From Sphaerulina vaccinii (lineage: Eukaryota; Ascomycota; Dothideomycetes; Mycosphaerellales; Mycosphaerellaceae), in NCBI GenBank assembly GCA_022570795.1, contig JAKUDP010000009.1:1550001-1614000 (forward strand): a stretch of DNA of 64,000 bases, read 5' to 3'. Shown in pieces: positions 11,631-23,861 of the stretch. The stretch's first letter is position 1. The number at the start of each line of letters is the position of its first letter. Position numbers and translations under genes: made by a program. Below the pieces are notes generated by a model. The model searched no databases. It worked only from the letters and a program-made list of their open reading frames with translations, and was not told where the DNA came from.

Positions 11631-14600
11631 TCATGATTCGTCCGCGCCTTCCACTTCCTCCTGAACTACCTTGAGCCGCTCGTTCTTGCGTACCAAAGAC
11701 GTTTTTTGAGCCGTGAGCCATCGATCTAGCGCCGATTGTGTACTACAACACACGAAAAAGCGTCTTGTCAGCATTTGTGTACACAATGGTCTACGTGGAT
11801 GGGTAACACACTTACTTCTCATCAGGCATAGCACCTGTAATGGCAGCTTCTAGAGGACTTTCTTCGGCAGGGTTCCCTTTGCTGCTGCTGCGAGTGGGAA
11901 ATACAGGCGGAAACTGTAGGCGCACAAGATATGTCAATTATGGTGTACTTCTAATACATAGTACCTTCATCACTGTACAATGACATAATACTGTCGATGG
12001 TGTTTCTGATGCGTACCTGGACCAGCGGACTCGCATGTGCTTCTGCGAGCATTACTTCTTCTCCACTGTATGTCGAGACCCAGTCATCGTCCTCCTCGAA
12101 GTCCGTCTGAATCGTCTCGCACATGCTGGGGTGGTCCGGTTTCCTGGAGGTGTTGCTCGAGTTCTGTGCTGTTGAAGAAGAGTTTGTAGTTGAGTTTGAG
12201 GCTGCTGATGCCTCACGTGTGGGAAGTTGATGTACAAGGTCGACCTGCGACCTTGTGGGTTGAGTCAGCGCGAGAAGTGGGTGTGGGCCAGGATTGTATT
12301 CGTGAAATTCGTCTTTTGTTTTCGTGTCGTCCAGTTCTGGGATCCCGGTCATAGTTGGGAATGCATATCTGGACCGCAATGATGGAAGAGCAGTAACGCC
12401 TTCAGGACTGGGCAGTTCCACTATAGGTTCTGGAGAAGGATTTGGCGGAAAGTCGGTAGGAGGCAGATCATTTGCAGCAGCTCTCGATGGAGGTCTTGGG
12501 AAAGCCGAGACATCAATACCGTGTTTTGCCAGCTCGTCAGGAGTGTACATCTCGGGATTCTGCGCCATATGTGTGTTGCCGATGTAGGTCCAGAAGCGAT
12601 TGGTTCTCCCCTTGATGCTACTGCCAGCATTCTGATGTTGAGCAATGAGGTCTGATAGCGACTGTTTCTTCTCACCGCTCGCAGTTCTGGACTGTCTGTC
12701 TTGCACTTCTTGCCATGACTCGTCGCTATGAGTAGATCGGTTCGATGGCATGTTCCCACCATTTAGTGAGAACGAGTCGCTATCATGTCTTGCGTTCTGA
12801 GTAGCACGCGACATTGGTCGTCTAAGATGCTGATCAGAGCTTGTGCGCACAGGACGTTTCGTCTTTGGGTTCTTCGGTTCTCCTAGCAAGACTCTTGGGA
12901 AGCCACTGATTGCAAAGCCATCTGGTTCCAGTCCGTCATGCTTTGACAAGAACAATGTGATGGAGGTCGGATTGTTTTCGTTTCTCAGTGGAATGTATAC
13001 GTTCGGGAGTCCGAACACGGCACTGTCTATCATCATTCGACTAAGCGCTTGAGAAATGGCAATCTTGAAACTGAAATCTGAGCGCTCCATGTCCGGCTTG
13101 ACCAGGAAGTAGGGCTCGAAGTCGTCTGTTCGGCACTCATCGATGATCCGGCCGAGTCCTGCCAACTCCGCACTGCCATCGTCGAAGCGACAAGTGATCA
13201 CTCCTGTGCAGACCTGTTCACTCTTCTCTGCTGTCGCCTTCGACTGCAGCTCGAGGTAGAATGAGGATGCCACAAGTCTGTGTGCAACATTGCGCAACGC
13301 AGATTGTCTATGCGCAGTCTGGAGGCGTTTACGCACATTGACCTGAAGTGATAGCAGATCAGACTTGCTATCAGCTGTGGGCGGCTCGCGGTCCAGATCA
13401 GGATTGAAGCGAACAAAGCGGCGACCTCTATTCTCGGTCTTCTCACGCACAACGTAGTGTCGGAAGTGCTGCCACGCGAGCTCAGCTTCGAGGACATCGT
13501 CTGTGCGTTTGGTGCGCCATCTGCCGCTTGGTCTGGCACTAGTAGGTGACTGCGATGAAGCAGGAGCCACAGAACCAAGAGCTGCAGCCTTTTGGCGATC
13601 AGACAGCTTCTGCAATACCGTGATTCTGTTCTGACCAGTTCCGAGGGACAAGAAGATGTCTGGCTCGCCCACATCAGGCCAAATGAGTCTACGCTCACGA
13701 TCCGCAATGAAGGCAGGATTTGGACTTCGCAGACCGCCGTCGAGGTAAGTCTTGCCATGAAAAACGAAAGGCTTGAAGAACGCCGGACTCGCAAGCGATG
13801 CTGTGATGGCTTCGTGAGTCTTCAACTCCATATCCGGGTCGTGTGGTCGTTCAAAAGCGTATGCTGGCATTGGGTCTTCAGGGCGCCTGTAGCTAGCAAT
13901 GAGGATAGTTTCTTGTCCAGTCGCGCTTGTCGATGTCAAAGCAACGCGTGCGCCGTTGCGCGGCTTGTCGTGAGACCCGAATAGATCGTCGTCCTCGGTG
14001 AAAGCCGTCTTCAGCGCTCCGAGAAGAGGTTTCGTCTTATATTTCGGGGCGCTTCCGAACATTTGGGCGATCTGGCTAATGACTGGTACGCCTTTCAGTC
14101 GAGGCGTGAAGGCATGGTCGCACATGGCTGAGAACATATCGGTGATCGAATCGATGGACCTGTCCTTCAAGGACAGTGCAGTGGCAATTAGCCCTCCTGT
14201 GCCAGTGCCTAGGATCAGATCAAAGAAGCACTGCACCGGTAAATGTCCGCCGAGAGCTTGCTCAATAGACCTCAGCACCTCTAATTGAACCACTCCTCTG
14301 ATGCCACCTCCATCAAGGGACAGGACGCGAACTCCAGCTCCAGCAGGCTTAAATCTGATGTTCGCTGGCTTCGCCCAATTTGTAGACTCCCGATGTAGTG
14401 GACAGCACGAAACTTGCAGATAAGACTTGTTGGGCTTGCCATAAGCTTTTATGCATGCTGTGCAGAGCACATGGCCACAGGGAAGTGGATGTTCTGGCAC
14501 ATCCATCAAGCAGCAAAAGCAGGTTGCATGGCTGACCATGGATGAGGCAGGTCCTACAGCTTCGAAGAACTGGTTGATGTATTCGATGTGGAGATCCAGC

Positions 14601-16589
14601 GCGATGCGCTCTTCGGGTATAGAAGGCTCATCTCCATGTGATATTTGCTCCAATTCGTACTGAAAGTCCCTGGCGATGCTCCCAATTGCGGCGCGTAGCT
14701 GGGACTTCCATTGAGGCAGGAAGTCGGTGTCAAATGCTGCTTGGTAGTCTCCAGTCGCGATGATGCCTTTCTCGTCTTGGTGGCCTTTCACACTGTGACG
14801 TGCTTTCACCAGCATACACTGCCGCGTGCCATCTGCGCTGATGTATGAGCAGGGGTAATGCATTTCCAGATACTCTCCCATTGCCCAATCGAAGAACTTC
14901 TCGTAGTTCGAGAACAGCTCGTCCACTCGGCCTTTTCTAAAGCGAGCACAATCTAGTAAAACACAAGAAGCGAGCATTACACTCATCTTCTCAAACACCC
15001 AGGCTATCCTTCCATGCTGGTGATTGGGTTGCTGCGCGCTAATTGTGGTGCACAGTTGGAGAATGTGCCCGCCGAAGTCGTTTGGGATGGGATTCCGTAG
15101 TAGAGATATTCGCATAAAATTGAAAGGTATGTCCAGGTGACTCGTAAAATGGTCAAATCCGCTTTGAAGGTAAGTGTTTAATTCATCGGCGTTCGTCAAC
15201 ATTCGTGCTCGCCGCTTGTTGCGGAAGGATTCCTCGCAATTGGCCTTGATGATGCCTTGGAGTTTGCCGACCTGTTCGTTGATCGTGGTGTATCGTGGCT
15301 TCGCTGGTATACGAATCACCTTGAAGGAGCTGTAATACCGCAAGATGAGGTCCTCAACGGAGTAGATGTGCTTGCCAAGATTTCTCCAGTACTCTGCCAG
15401 CTCCCGAAATCGAGGTACACCTTCGATATGGTCAAGTGCAGTTTTGACAGATGAGAGCAGACTCTGAGTTGCATAGTTGACATCCCATTCCTTATCGTCC
15501 ACGCTTGGGTCTGTCCCGTTTATCGCAACAATGCAGTGAGGAAGCGCAGGCTGATTGATCGACTTCTCCAGAGAGCTAGCTCCCCAATCCAGCAATTTGG
15601 TCAGGACCGCTGACTGGAAGGTCTTTGGGTTGCGCAGCACGAAAACTACACAATCAGAGAATGTATAGAGCAGTCGAGGATACAATGCCGTCACGGCGTA
15701 CTCTCGCTGTCGCGATTCTTCGTTATTGGCCCATTCAATAGGTCGCGTGTGCACATGGCCAGGTCGTGCAGCGTCAGGTTCTGAGCCAGCACGCTTCCTC
15801 GATCGTGCTCCGAGTGGCGTGCGCTCGCCACCTTCGAAACCCTCGCAATCGGCGTACAGAATGGGCAATTGCTCTGCGTGACTTGTAGGGTCTGCATACA
15901 GATGTACATCTCCAGATGTCGGCAGCGAGTCGTTCACCACACTGCCAACCACAGGCGAGGGAAACATTGCCCGATTCTCAGCATTCGCGTTATGTGCATC
16001 GTGGTTGATCAGCATTTTGATCAGAGTCGATTTGCCTGCATTAGTAACTCCAATGAAGGACACAATTTGAGGATATCGGTTTCCGACATTCTGAACACCA
16101 ATTGGCGATATGCTCGACATGAGCGTGGCATAACGTCCGTAGTCCTCGAAGTTTGGTCGTCCAGTAGCATCTCTCGAGACACCAAACCATTTCGTGGACT
16201 CATCGTCTTCGTGAAGTTTCTGGATCATATCCGGATTCCTGGTAGGGTTCAAGATACCCTGTAGTCGCTTGACCACGAACGGGCTCGTTTTCTCGTGCGG
16301 TACGCCATCTCGTCCTTTCTTCTTGGGCTTGTGAGGTCCTTGCAGACTCCAGCAATCACTTCGCAAAGCGTCAGTGAGGACTTAAGCATCGTAGAGGAAT
16401 AGGAACACACCTGCAGTAAGAACTATCACAGTCTACACAATGCCATACTGGCGGCTGTGGTCCTCTACAGCGATCGTCCTCGCACTCCTCTGAAGGCTCA
16501 TCGTGCTCGTCCTGGTTATCACTGCATGAAGATACGCTGCTGACATCGTCTGCAGTCGTGTAAGTCGAATTCCTGGCGTTCCTGGTCAT
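11631..16589 (-). CDS. GTPase / RING-like / patatin-like fusion protein, four exons
   Basis: Proposed exons are 16411-16589, 12017-16358, 11816-11913 and 11631-11742, giving 1576 residues. Exon 1 ends in a Cys motif (WHCVDC) that continues across a 52-nt intron into SDCW, a B-box-like cluster. A GTPase-like domain follows, with P-loop GVTNAGKST near residue 165 and DCEGFEGG. A RING-like cluster (FCCLMD..LPCGHVLCTACI) comes next. The patatin region has oxyanion motif DGGGIRG and catalytic-dyad motif LDGGLR. The nucleophile motif reads GTGTGG instead of GTSTGG: codon 14201-14203 (residue 779) is GGC, Gly. The C-terminal third is low complexity. Two short 3' exons were added because donor CAG|GTACGC at 12016 and later acceptors keep phase and extend the frame; a stop at 11951 is the alternative. 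It may be an NLR-like or signalling protein. Lipase activity is doubtful. Confidence 0.85.
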
Positions 16590-19163
16590 GGTGGCGTCCT
16601 AGAATCCAGCTAGACGTCCTGGAGAAGTCGTGATGAGGGGCTGACGAACGACCATAGTAGTCCGGCACGTTTGCGCTGTGCATCCAGCGAGCTCACCGAC
16701 TGGCAGGAACCGACGAGTATCCGGTGGTCGTGGCAGTAGAGACGGTCGACCGCGTTCTGATGCAGAGTGCGAAGCAGAAATTCCGGACAGCTGCAGTAGG
16801 GAGTAAGAAATTACTATCTGAAAAGTATACGCAGCGCAACGCACGGGACAGCAGACATGCTTAATTGCCAAGTTCGAGAACTCTCATCTGAGAGGAGCCG
16901 TTTCAAGACGAATCGCGCAGGGGAGTTCGATAGCTAGCGCCATAGCCTTATGGTGGGCCCATATAGCGCAATTTTGCTGGCATTTGTTTCCGCTTTGCTG
17001 CACGCTGCACGGCCAGCAGCATAAAGTGGTCCGACTTGACCAGGCCTCTGTTCCTATCGACGTGCAGCGGTGTAGGGTAGAACTGCTCACGTCTGACCTT
17101 TTGATCGATGCTTTTCAAACAACCCGAAGAGGAGACTGCGCCATCCCTGGGGCCGAGACTGGAAAGCCAAGTGCACGGAGATCTTCAAAGGCTATTGCCT
17201 CTAGCGCGTGCGATGTGCAGCGTGGTCACGACAAGGATGCATGATCACTGCCGGCGAGCACGTTTTATGTTCCTGCGTTTGGCGTAGTAGTAGTTTCAGC
17301 AGCCTCTTCTGCCGTTCGTCGTTCGACTGCTGGTAGACATGTCGCTACAGCAGCATCCGGACAGCGCAGTGTCTGTGAGCTGCGTCCGCTCACCACGGGC
17401 GAGACGGGCCAGCACAGTTCGCTAGTGCTTGCGGCGGACCGGATTGATCTCGAGTTTCGATAAAGAGTTGGAAGACATCGCGACGGCATGGCATGCTTGT
17501 CGCCATCGGACGGAGACGACGTTCATTCGTGGGATGAGGTGTATCAGGCTGGAGCTGTATCAAAGGGGTGGTTCTACAGCATGATCGCTGAGCTCAGCTG
17601 ATAGCGTGCATATATGAAAGGCAATGCCACGCCGGAGAACAATGCGCAATAGGCGATGCTGCGCTATGCGGTCGTCGTCGTACACAAGCCCATCTGGACG
17701 CCATGGACCCGAGAGTGCTGCAGGCGGCCGCCCGGCATTACCAACGATTTACTTCGAGGGAACGGGTAATTACCTTGGTCCTGGGAATGCGCCATTGGGA
17801 TGACCAGTGTGGTCGAGCAATGAAGTCGCAGTTCTCGATGAGCTGAGATCAGCCTGCCTCACGATCACGACGAACGGCGTACCTACGCGGACACTGGACC
17901 TGGAGCAGACATGTCCAAGTCGCTCTGCATGACATGTTCTGGATGGAATAGGAGTATCAGAATGCAGACAGAAGATAGTGCGACCAAAGAGGCTGAAAAT
18001 GGAAGTGGCATCGGCTTTGTGATACTACGGGCTGCTTATACGGCTACCGCGAAGAGAGGATGATGGACAGCAAGACAAGCGACAACAAACCACAAGAGGC
18101 TCCAACGCAAACTGCTACGATGAATTATCGGCTTGCAACTTGACTCCTCTGTACGGTCATGAGGTTCAGAGGCACTCTCGACATCAGATGAGCTCTGCAA
18201 TCCTGCCAAGGATGCTTCCATCTGCGCAATACGATCGCGTCCTGGCCAGTATCGCCTGCTCATGGTGTTGCACAATGTTGCGCAGGGATTACATCGTCTG
18301 ACTGATCACATCATCTCAGTAGTGGACATTGCCGAGCGACCTGGTTGCTCGTTGAGCCTCCACGACTACAAGCTCGAACCTGGCCAAGAGGCTGGTCGTC
18401 AGCTGGGCAGCTGATGACTTGCCAATAGTTGACGTCCTCTTCCGGCTTCCCCAGACGACTCGTAAGGGCGTCAGGGCGAAGGAGCGTCGTCCGGTACGTC
18501 ACATTGTCAGAAGCCATCTGGTCAGCTTCCTAGCTGTGCGTATCTTGGGTAGCGTGAAAGGGAAGTGCTGGTAGGCATGAGGCTGTGAGCAGGTGCGTGT
18601 TGATAATCGCCGCATGACTGGTACGACTGCATCTGGCTTATTGCCAGAGATTAGATCTGTGTGTGCTCTACTCGCTCACAAGTGCCAACAAAAGTTGCAG
18701 GCTGAGGTGAGTCAAGCTGATGGCATATTCAACGTCGATGGCGTGAAGCAGTAGAAGCCACTCGAACGCCTCGTCGTGTATATTGTTGCTGAGCCGTACG
18801 AGTCGCAGGATGCTGTTTCAGGTTCCTACAACGGTCCGTCTGCACGCGCGACCTGCGATGATCGATCAACGGTCGTCGGTGGACTCTACTTACTATCACT
18901 ACCTTCCGTAAGCTTCGCGTATACGAGCAATTCGTTCACCAACAAAGTGTGCCTGCCTCTGCCTGCTTCTTCACCCTTGCATTTCTTTCACGTGAAAGCG
19001 GGATCCTCCCGATGTCGGAAGCGGCTCAACCTTCCAACTGTCAGCCCACTTTCGTTTGTTGAAGTCTGCGTCACTCTCCAGGCTCTACAGGTAGTTCACA
19101 AACAACGCTTCTCTCGAGACAACACAGCAGTGCACAACTTGACTACCATTGCTGAAAGTAATC
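16590..19163. other. 2.6-kb region with no supported gene
   Basis: Many short frames occur on both strands, but none has recognisable domains, consistent splice junctions or a credible start. Base composition resembles the neighbourhood, with no AT-rich block suggesting repeat-induced mutation. I found no terminal repeat pair, tRNA or rRNA. It could hold promoter sequence, an unrecognised lncRNA or a decayed element. Confidence 0.4.
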
Positions 19164-19864
19164 ATGGCCAAGGGCGAGAACACCAAGAAGGTCGCAGGTA
19201 ACGCGAAGAAGGCGGAGGCAGCGGCGGCAAAACAAGCAGCAGAGGATCAGAAGAAGGCAGCGGCAGAGTCGAAGGAATGGAGCAAAGGCGCAAAGGACAA
19301 CAGCAAAGCGTAGGCTTGGTCAATCGATCATATGCAGTTGGAAAAGATGCTGACTAGTCATATAGTGCAGCCGCCGCCGAGAAACAAGCAGAAGCCGCAC
19401 GCAAGAAGGCTGAGAAGGATGCTTTGCTGAAGGAAGAGGAGGCATCGCTTCCCAGCAAGCCTACCAAGGGCAAAGTGGCGCCTAAGAAGTCTAAGGGACT
19501 TGACCTGTCTGGCCTCGATGGCCCCTCTTCGAAGAAGGAATTGGCACTCAACGCGACTGGTATCGACAATGCCCTCGATGCGCTGTCCCTCACAACCGAC
19601 AACAAGGAGAAGATCGATCGTCACCCAGAGCGCAGATTCAAGGCTGCTTATACACAATTCGAGGAACGAAGACTCGAGGAGATGAAAGACGAGAAGGGTC
19701 TCAGGCGCCAACAGAAGATTGACCAGATTCGCAAAGAGTTCGAGAAGCACCCAGACAATCCTTTCAACCAGGTTGCGGCAAGTTACAACATGTCGAAGGA
19801 GGAGATCGCCGAGCTACGCGAGCAGCAGAAGACCGCAAAGGAGAACCTGCTCACTGGATCATGA
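19164..19864 (+). CDS. Ribosome-associated Lso2/CCDC124-family protein
   Basis: Members of this family (Lso2 in yeast, CCDC124 in animals) bind ribosomes and help recovery from stress or stalling. Exons 19164-19309 and 19366-19864 are joined by a 56-nt intron using the TATAG acceptor, with GCTGACT branch site; the next AG downstream would break the frame. The 214-residue product begins MAKGENTKK. Its N-terminal half is a highly charged Ala/Lys/Glu helix. The conserved C-terminal block contains HPERRFKAAYTQFEERR, followed by an RKEFEKHPDNPFNQ signature. An extended basic helix with this ending is diagnostic of the family. No membrane segment or signal peptide is present. Family assignment is firm; the function is inferred from orthologues. 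Confidence 0.92.
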
Positions 19865-20320
19865 AAGGCGCTCTGTTGAGGGAGAGGGGCAATACTGTGT
19901 GGCGAAGAGCGCATCCCAGCTCAGCATACCATTAGTCTGAGCTTATAGTGCCGGGCCGCTTTCTGTCCTTGTGACACGCAAGGTCCGAGAAGCCCTGACT
20001 GTGGATGATGGAGGTGGCGAAGCACTCTGCGAATGGCGGCTTTCTGCTAACGGACTACGAGTAGTGCTCAGCAGCATAATGCCTGTGGTAGTAACCCTCA
20101 GTCAAGCCTAGATACTAAGGCAAAAGTGCAATTGTTTGGCAAGTCCAGGCGAGGATGAATGGCAAGACGCTTGAAGCACGATTGACTTGGTGCTGGAAGG
20201 CAAGCACTGCGTCCATGATAATCAACCTGAACTGAGGCGAACAATGGTATAACAGTTCACAGATCTCGATTGGATTTTGAATACATCTCGTCGCTCTTCT
20301 ATCATTCACGCGATCCAGAT
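19865..20320. other. Convergent intergenic region
   Basis: This 456-bp spacer lies between the 3' ends of the Lso2-like gene and the ankyrin gene. Nothing further is recognised. Confidence 0.45.
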
Positions 20321-21181
20321 CTAGATCTTCGACATCGCGAATATTTCGATGTTTTCAGCAGCCGTACTCTTGCTCCTCAGGTACTCTGCAAGTTTTAACT
20401 TGGGTCCATCATGACCCTTTAAAGCCGCCTGCACAGCATTGCCTTTCGCACCGCCTTGGATGTCCACATCAGCACCATGCTCGAGCAATATGTCAACGAC
20501 GTTTCTGAACCCACGATAAGCTGCTGCTTGCAACGCAGTGCCGTGGTGTCCAGCCAGGATGTTAGGATCAGCACCTTTGCTCAACAGCAACCTGATTGTA
20601 CTTTCGGATCCCGCCTCGCAGGCTACTTGTAATGCTGTGCCCCAATTTCCCCCAATCTGGTTGACATCAGCTCCATAGTTGTCAATCAGCAGCTCGATGA
20701 TATCGTCATTATGTCCATCGGCAGCAGACTGTAAAGCACATCCAAACATCCCGTTCGATGTATTGGGTTCCGCGCCATGTTCGAGTAGCCATTTTGTCAA
20801 TTCCTTATTAGTGGGCGTGGTGACAGCTGCTTGGAGTGCGTTGCCAAAGCCTCCGTCTTGTTGGGCGTTGATATCTGCGCCGTGTTCGACTAGCAGCTTA
20901 GCAATGGCCGTGTCGGACTCGGTGTCGCCGATTGATGCCGCCTGAAGAGCCCGCTCGTAGGGGGCGCCTTGAGCGTTCGGGTCTGCACCGCGCGATAGGA
21001 GGAGTTCTACGACGTCGAGATTTCCTGCTCCTGACGCTGCGTACAGAGCGGTGCCCTGGCCCTCGCCGTCTCCAGTAGATGCGTTTAGATCGATGCCTGT
21101 GGCGATCAAGCTCTTGATTTCGTCTATCTGGCCGAGTCTCGCGGCACTGACTAGAAGGCTAGTGTCACCGGAAAGGCCCAT
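20321..21181 (-). CDS. Ankyrin-repeat protein
   Basis: A single-exon 286-residue protein made almost entirely of ankyrin repeats, about seven or eight units of about 33 residues. Repeats show the TALxxAxxxGxxxVVxLLLxxGADxN consensus (for example VVELLLSRGADPN, LLVEHGADINAQ, VVDILLEHGADVD). Several units carry the fungal variant GGxxGNALQAA / GTALQAA. The C-terminus is a short non-repeat tail ending FAMSKI. There is no fused NACHT, kinase or DHHC domain, so it is a stand-alone repeat scaffold that probably binds other proteins. The repeat class is certain; no specific role can be assigned. Confidence 0.9.
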   Translation of the reverse strand: MGLSGDTSLLVSAARLGQIDEIKSLIATGIDLNASTGDGEGQGTALYAASGAGNLDVVELLLSRGADPNAQGAPYERALQAASIGDTESDTAIAKLLVEHGADINAQQDGGFGNALQAAVTTPTNKELTKWLLEHGAEPNTSNGMFGCALQSAADGHNDDIIELLIDNYGADVNQIGGNWGTALQVACEAGSESTIRLLLSKGADPNILAGHHGTALQAAAYRGFRNVVDILLEHGADVDIQGGAKGNAVQAALKGHDGPKLKLAEYLRSKSTAAENIEIFAMSKI

Positions 21182-22225
21182 TGTTGACGTGGTAGTAGTG
21201 CGTTTTCTTGAGTTCAGTCGGTTGAGAAAGGTCGGCGCTGGAAGTCAATAGTACATGTATGCGAGTTGATGTCAACCTATCGAAACTTCAGGCAGCAGTC
21301 GCGCTTCGCGATTGTTCCTGCTCTTCTGGACGCGTTTTATCAATCTCACCTCTTGGAATTGCCTTTTCTTGGTAGATACCTGCCCAAGCATTGATCGCTC
21401 ATCGAAAGAGTTGGGCCACGTTTGCTGTTACAAGCCTGACGGTTGGGTTCTGCTCAAGCTGTTGAGAACGGCACATCTTATTGCAGATCAATAAGACATC
21501 TGCGTGGCCTTCCATATGGCCTTCCATTGCCTCTGTTCCACAGCAGATGTGCAACGTAGGTTGTGAGTTGAGAAGTGAGGCGGACACGACTTGGGTAAAG
21601 GGAGAGAGACACTCTTGGCAAACAAGGTCGCTGTCGCCAGGGCAGCCATGCTCGAGCCTGTCATCGACCAAAAACCAACCACATCTCCTGCATCGCCAAC
21701 AAGCATCCTCCGCCAGGACTGCCAGACTTCAAGAAGATGCCCCGGCTATTGGTCACATGAGTTGTCAATGTCAACAATGATGGGCAGGCTCTTCCTGTCA
21801 AGCGTTCGCTGCCGCCAGCGCATACTGCATGAACGGACCCAATCGGCACAAGCTCATCAGACGCGCCGCTGCAACTACGCACAGCCAAAAGTAAGCCTGC
21901 AGCAGCTCCCAGTAGGCCGCCGACGAGCGGAGCAGATTGGCAGAAGACATGTCATTTGGAGACACGCGAACAGGTACTAGTATCTGCATTACTAGCCTCG
22001 TCCTTGGTGGCCCGACCACACTTCGTGACAGCACTCACCATGTCTCCTAGACTTCACTCACTTGGTGTTCTTGTCTTGACGGCAAGTAGCAGTACTTCCC
22101 CTCATTATCGCGATGCGGAGATGATCTTGTAGAGAAACGAGTTCAGGCGCTATTCTGGTAACACTACAGGCATAGTAGCTGGTCTACTCGGATCCACAAT
22201 TCGGAACAACAGAAGCACGGCGTCG
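21182..22225. other. No gene recognised between divergent genes
   Basis: About 1 kb lies between the divergent ankyrin and 22226 genes. Overlapping short frames occur on both strands around 21480-22030, but none continues through plausible splice sites. Promoter regions of both flanking genes are expected here. Confidence 0.4.
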
Positions 22226-22918
22226 ATGGTTGGACTCATGGCAGCAACTGTGCCGGAAGCTAACTGTGCAATATGTGGCGCGCCTCCATTCCCGGAATGT
22301 CCTCACGAGGGAGAGAGGCTGGAACTAGCCCTCAATCAGGCATGGGAGAGGTGGCCATGGATGGAGACAATTCGGTTCGTAGCAGCTTGTCATAAGATGT
22401 GATAGACTTGTGTACACTGACACAAACACAGGAAGTGGGTGCTCGATCACGCGCGGAACCAGGTCATTACCACGTTCAATGAAATGCGAGCTATGCGAAT
22501 CGAGGCGCATCGCAACTACCTTCAGACCCTCCCATTCTACACGCTTTACCATCGATATAACGGCGCACCACCGCTTGGAGCTGCACAATTACAGCTCATC
22601 CACAGCCAGATCTCGAGCGCGAACCATACACTACAACAAGGGGTGGATCAAGACTGGCGCACGGCGTGTATGCAGTATCCGCAAGTGTTGGATTACTACT
22701 TCAGCTTGGTAACTATTCGCCTACCGAGAGACGATGATCCAATGATTACAGATCCGCGGTTCGGTGGGCCCAAGGATCCGCCACGGAGGGTGAAGGGTAG
22801 AAGGGACAGCGTGGAGTACAGAGACCCCCCAAGAGATGAACATAGGAGACGGGATAGACGGCGGAGTAGAACAGGAAGGACACCACCGCCTGCACCGATG
22901 CCGTACCGCGATAGATGA
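22226..22918 (+). CDS. Conserved fungal hypothetical protein with N-terminal Cys cluster
   Basis: Exons 22226-22374 and 22432-22918 join across a 57-nt intron with an unusual GTTCGT donor but a normal CACTGAC branch and CAG acceptor. The product is 211 residues. The N-terminus has a CAICGAPPFPECPHEGERL cluster (C-x2-C-x7-C-x2-H), which may bind zinc. A helical middle follows, with KWVLDHARNQVI, LPFYTLYHRYNG and YPQVLDYYFSLV. The C-terminal 60 residues are Arg/Pro/Asp-rich (RRRDRRRSR) and likely disordered. I believe similar ascomycete proteins exist, but I know no function. A second in-frame ATG four codons later (22238) is a possible alternative start. Confidence 0.78.
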
Positions 22919-23315
22919 GACGTGCTGGCGGGCAACCGCATATACGTGGAGCCGTGAGCCGCAGATTGTTCACGGCAAGATTCAGGTCGATGAAAGTATG
23001 GAGCGCTAATGGGACTAGGTGAGGGGCGTGGTTGAACATTGAAGACTGAGCGTAACAGCGAGCGTAAGCGTCAGCGCATATGATGCTCCTTCATCCGGCA
23101 CAGGCCATCAAGAGTAGGCTGACTTGATATGTACATAGCCATCCCTATCTATCAGCTCATGAAAGCCCAAGCCCAAGCCAAGTGCCATCTGTGCACCGTG
23201 CATAATTCACCCAGCAATTTCCTATCAGCGCTGTCGCACGCTGTGCACGCTCTCATCCCTCTCGTCTCCCACCACATTAAGTCTTCTCGCCACCAACCCG
23301 CAATGCAGCACACTA
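22919..23315. other. Convergent intergenic region
   Basis: About 400 bp lies between the 3' ends of two small genes. No ORF, repeat or RNA gene is supported. Confidence 0.4.
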
Positions 23316-23861
23316 TCAATCCTCGTCGGACTGGTCACCACCATACCCATCCCATGCATATCCAGACCACCCCACAACAGGAATGCTCTTTTTCTTCTCC
23401 TCAAGCCCAGCAATCTCATAGCACTTCTTCCACCAAGCCCGAAACCTCTTAGAGAGGTAGTGATTCTCCTCGCAACGAACATTCCAGAACCACATCTCCA
23501 TCCCCTCGTATGCAGTCTGATGACAGACTCCAAGCAGTCCTTGTGGACACGGATTCTGGTCCAGTGTGATCTTGTTCCAGTCGTTTACGTAGTCGTAATC
23601 TTCGATGAGGACGTACTTCCAGATTTGATCTCTGAGCTCTCGTGGCAAGGCGAGGAGCATTGAGGTGCCATCCTCGCGGGCTTCACGGATGGTGGTCTTG
23701 TAGGGTTCAGTTCTTTGGCGTGTCTGTCATTCGAGTGCTGCAGTTGCGCTCCCTTCTGGGGATGAGAGTTCAACTAGGGACGTCTTGTTATTTGCTTTAG
23801 CGGTTTCGGGTGGGAGTGGTTTGGCTTTGCCCAGTAATCGAAGCAGGAGAGGAAGTATCAT
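23316..23861 (-). CDS. Small F-box/2EXR-like fungal protein, two exons proposed
   Basis: The core reads LLALPRELRDQIWKYVL followed by GVCHQTAYEG and ends in an acidic tail. This is the LPRELRxxIxxYVL start of many fungal F-box-like or 2EXR proteins of unknown role. A Met at 23660 opens the core, but the same frame is coding-like further upstream (EPYKTTIREAREDGTS) and reaches an ATG at 23861. It is interrupted only by TGA at 23727-23729. I propose a 51-nt intron (23724-23774, GTTGAA..ACAG) that removes the stop and keeps phase, giving 164 residues. If the intron is not real, the gene either starts at 23660 with 114 residues or is a nonsense-mutated pseudogene. Confidence 0.6.

Noticed and set aside
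18036..18517. Two minus-strand frames, one with a C-terminal hydrophobic segment, that might form one gene
   Set aside because: The second frame needs a phase-2 junction, but every GT in the first frame that I checked is in phase 0 or 1, so the pieces do not splice together in frame.
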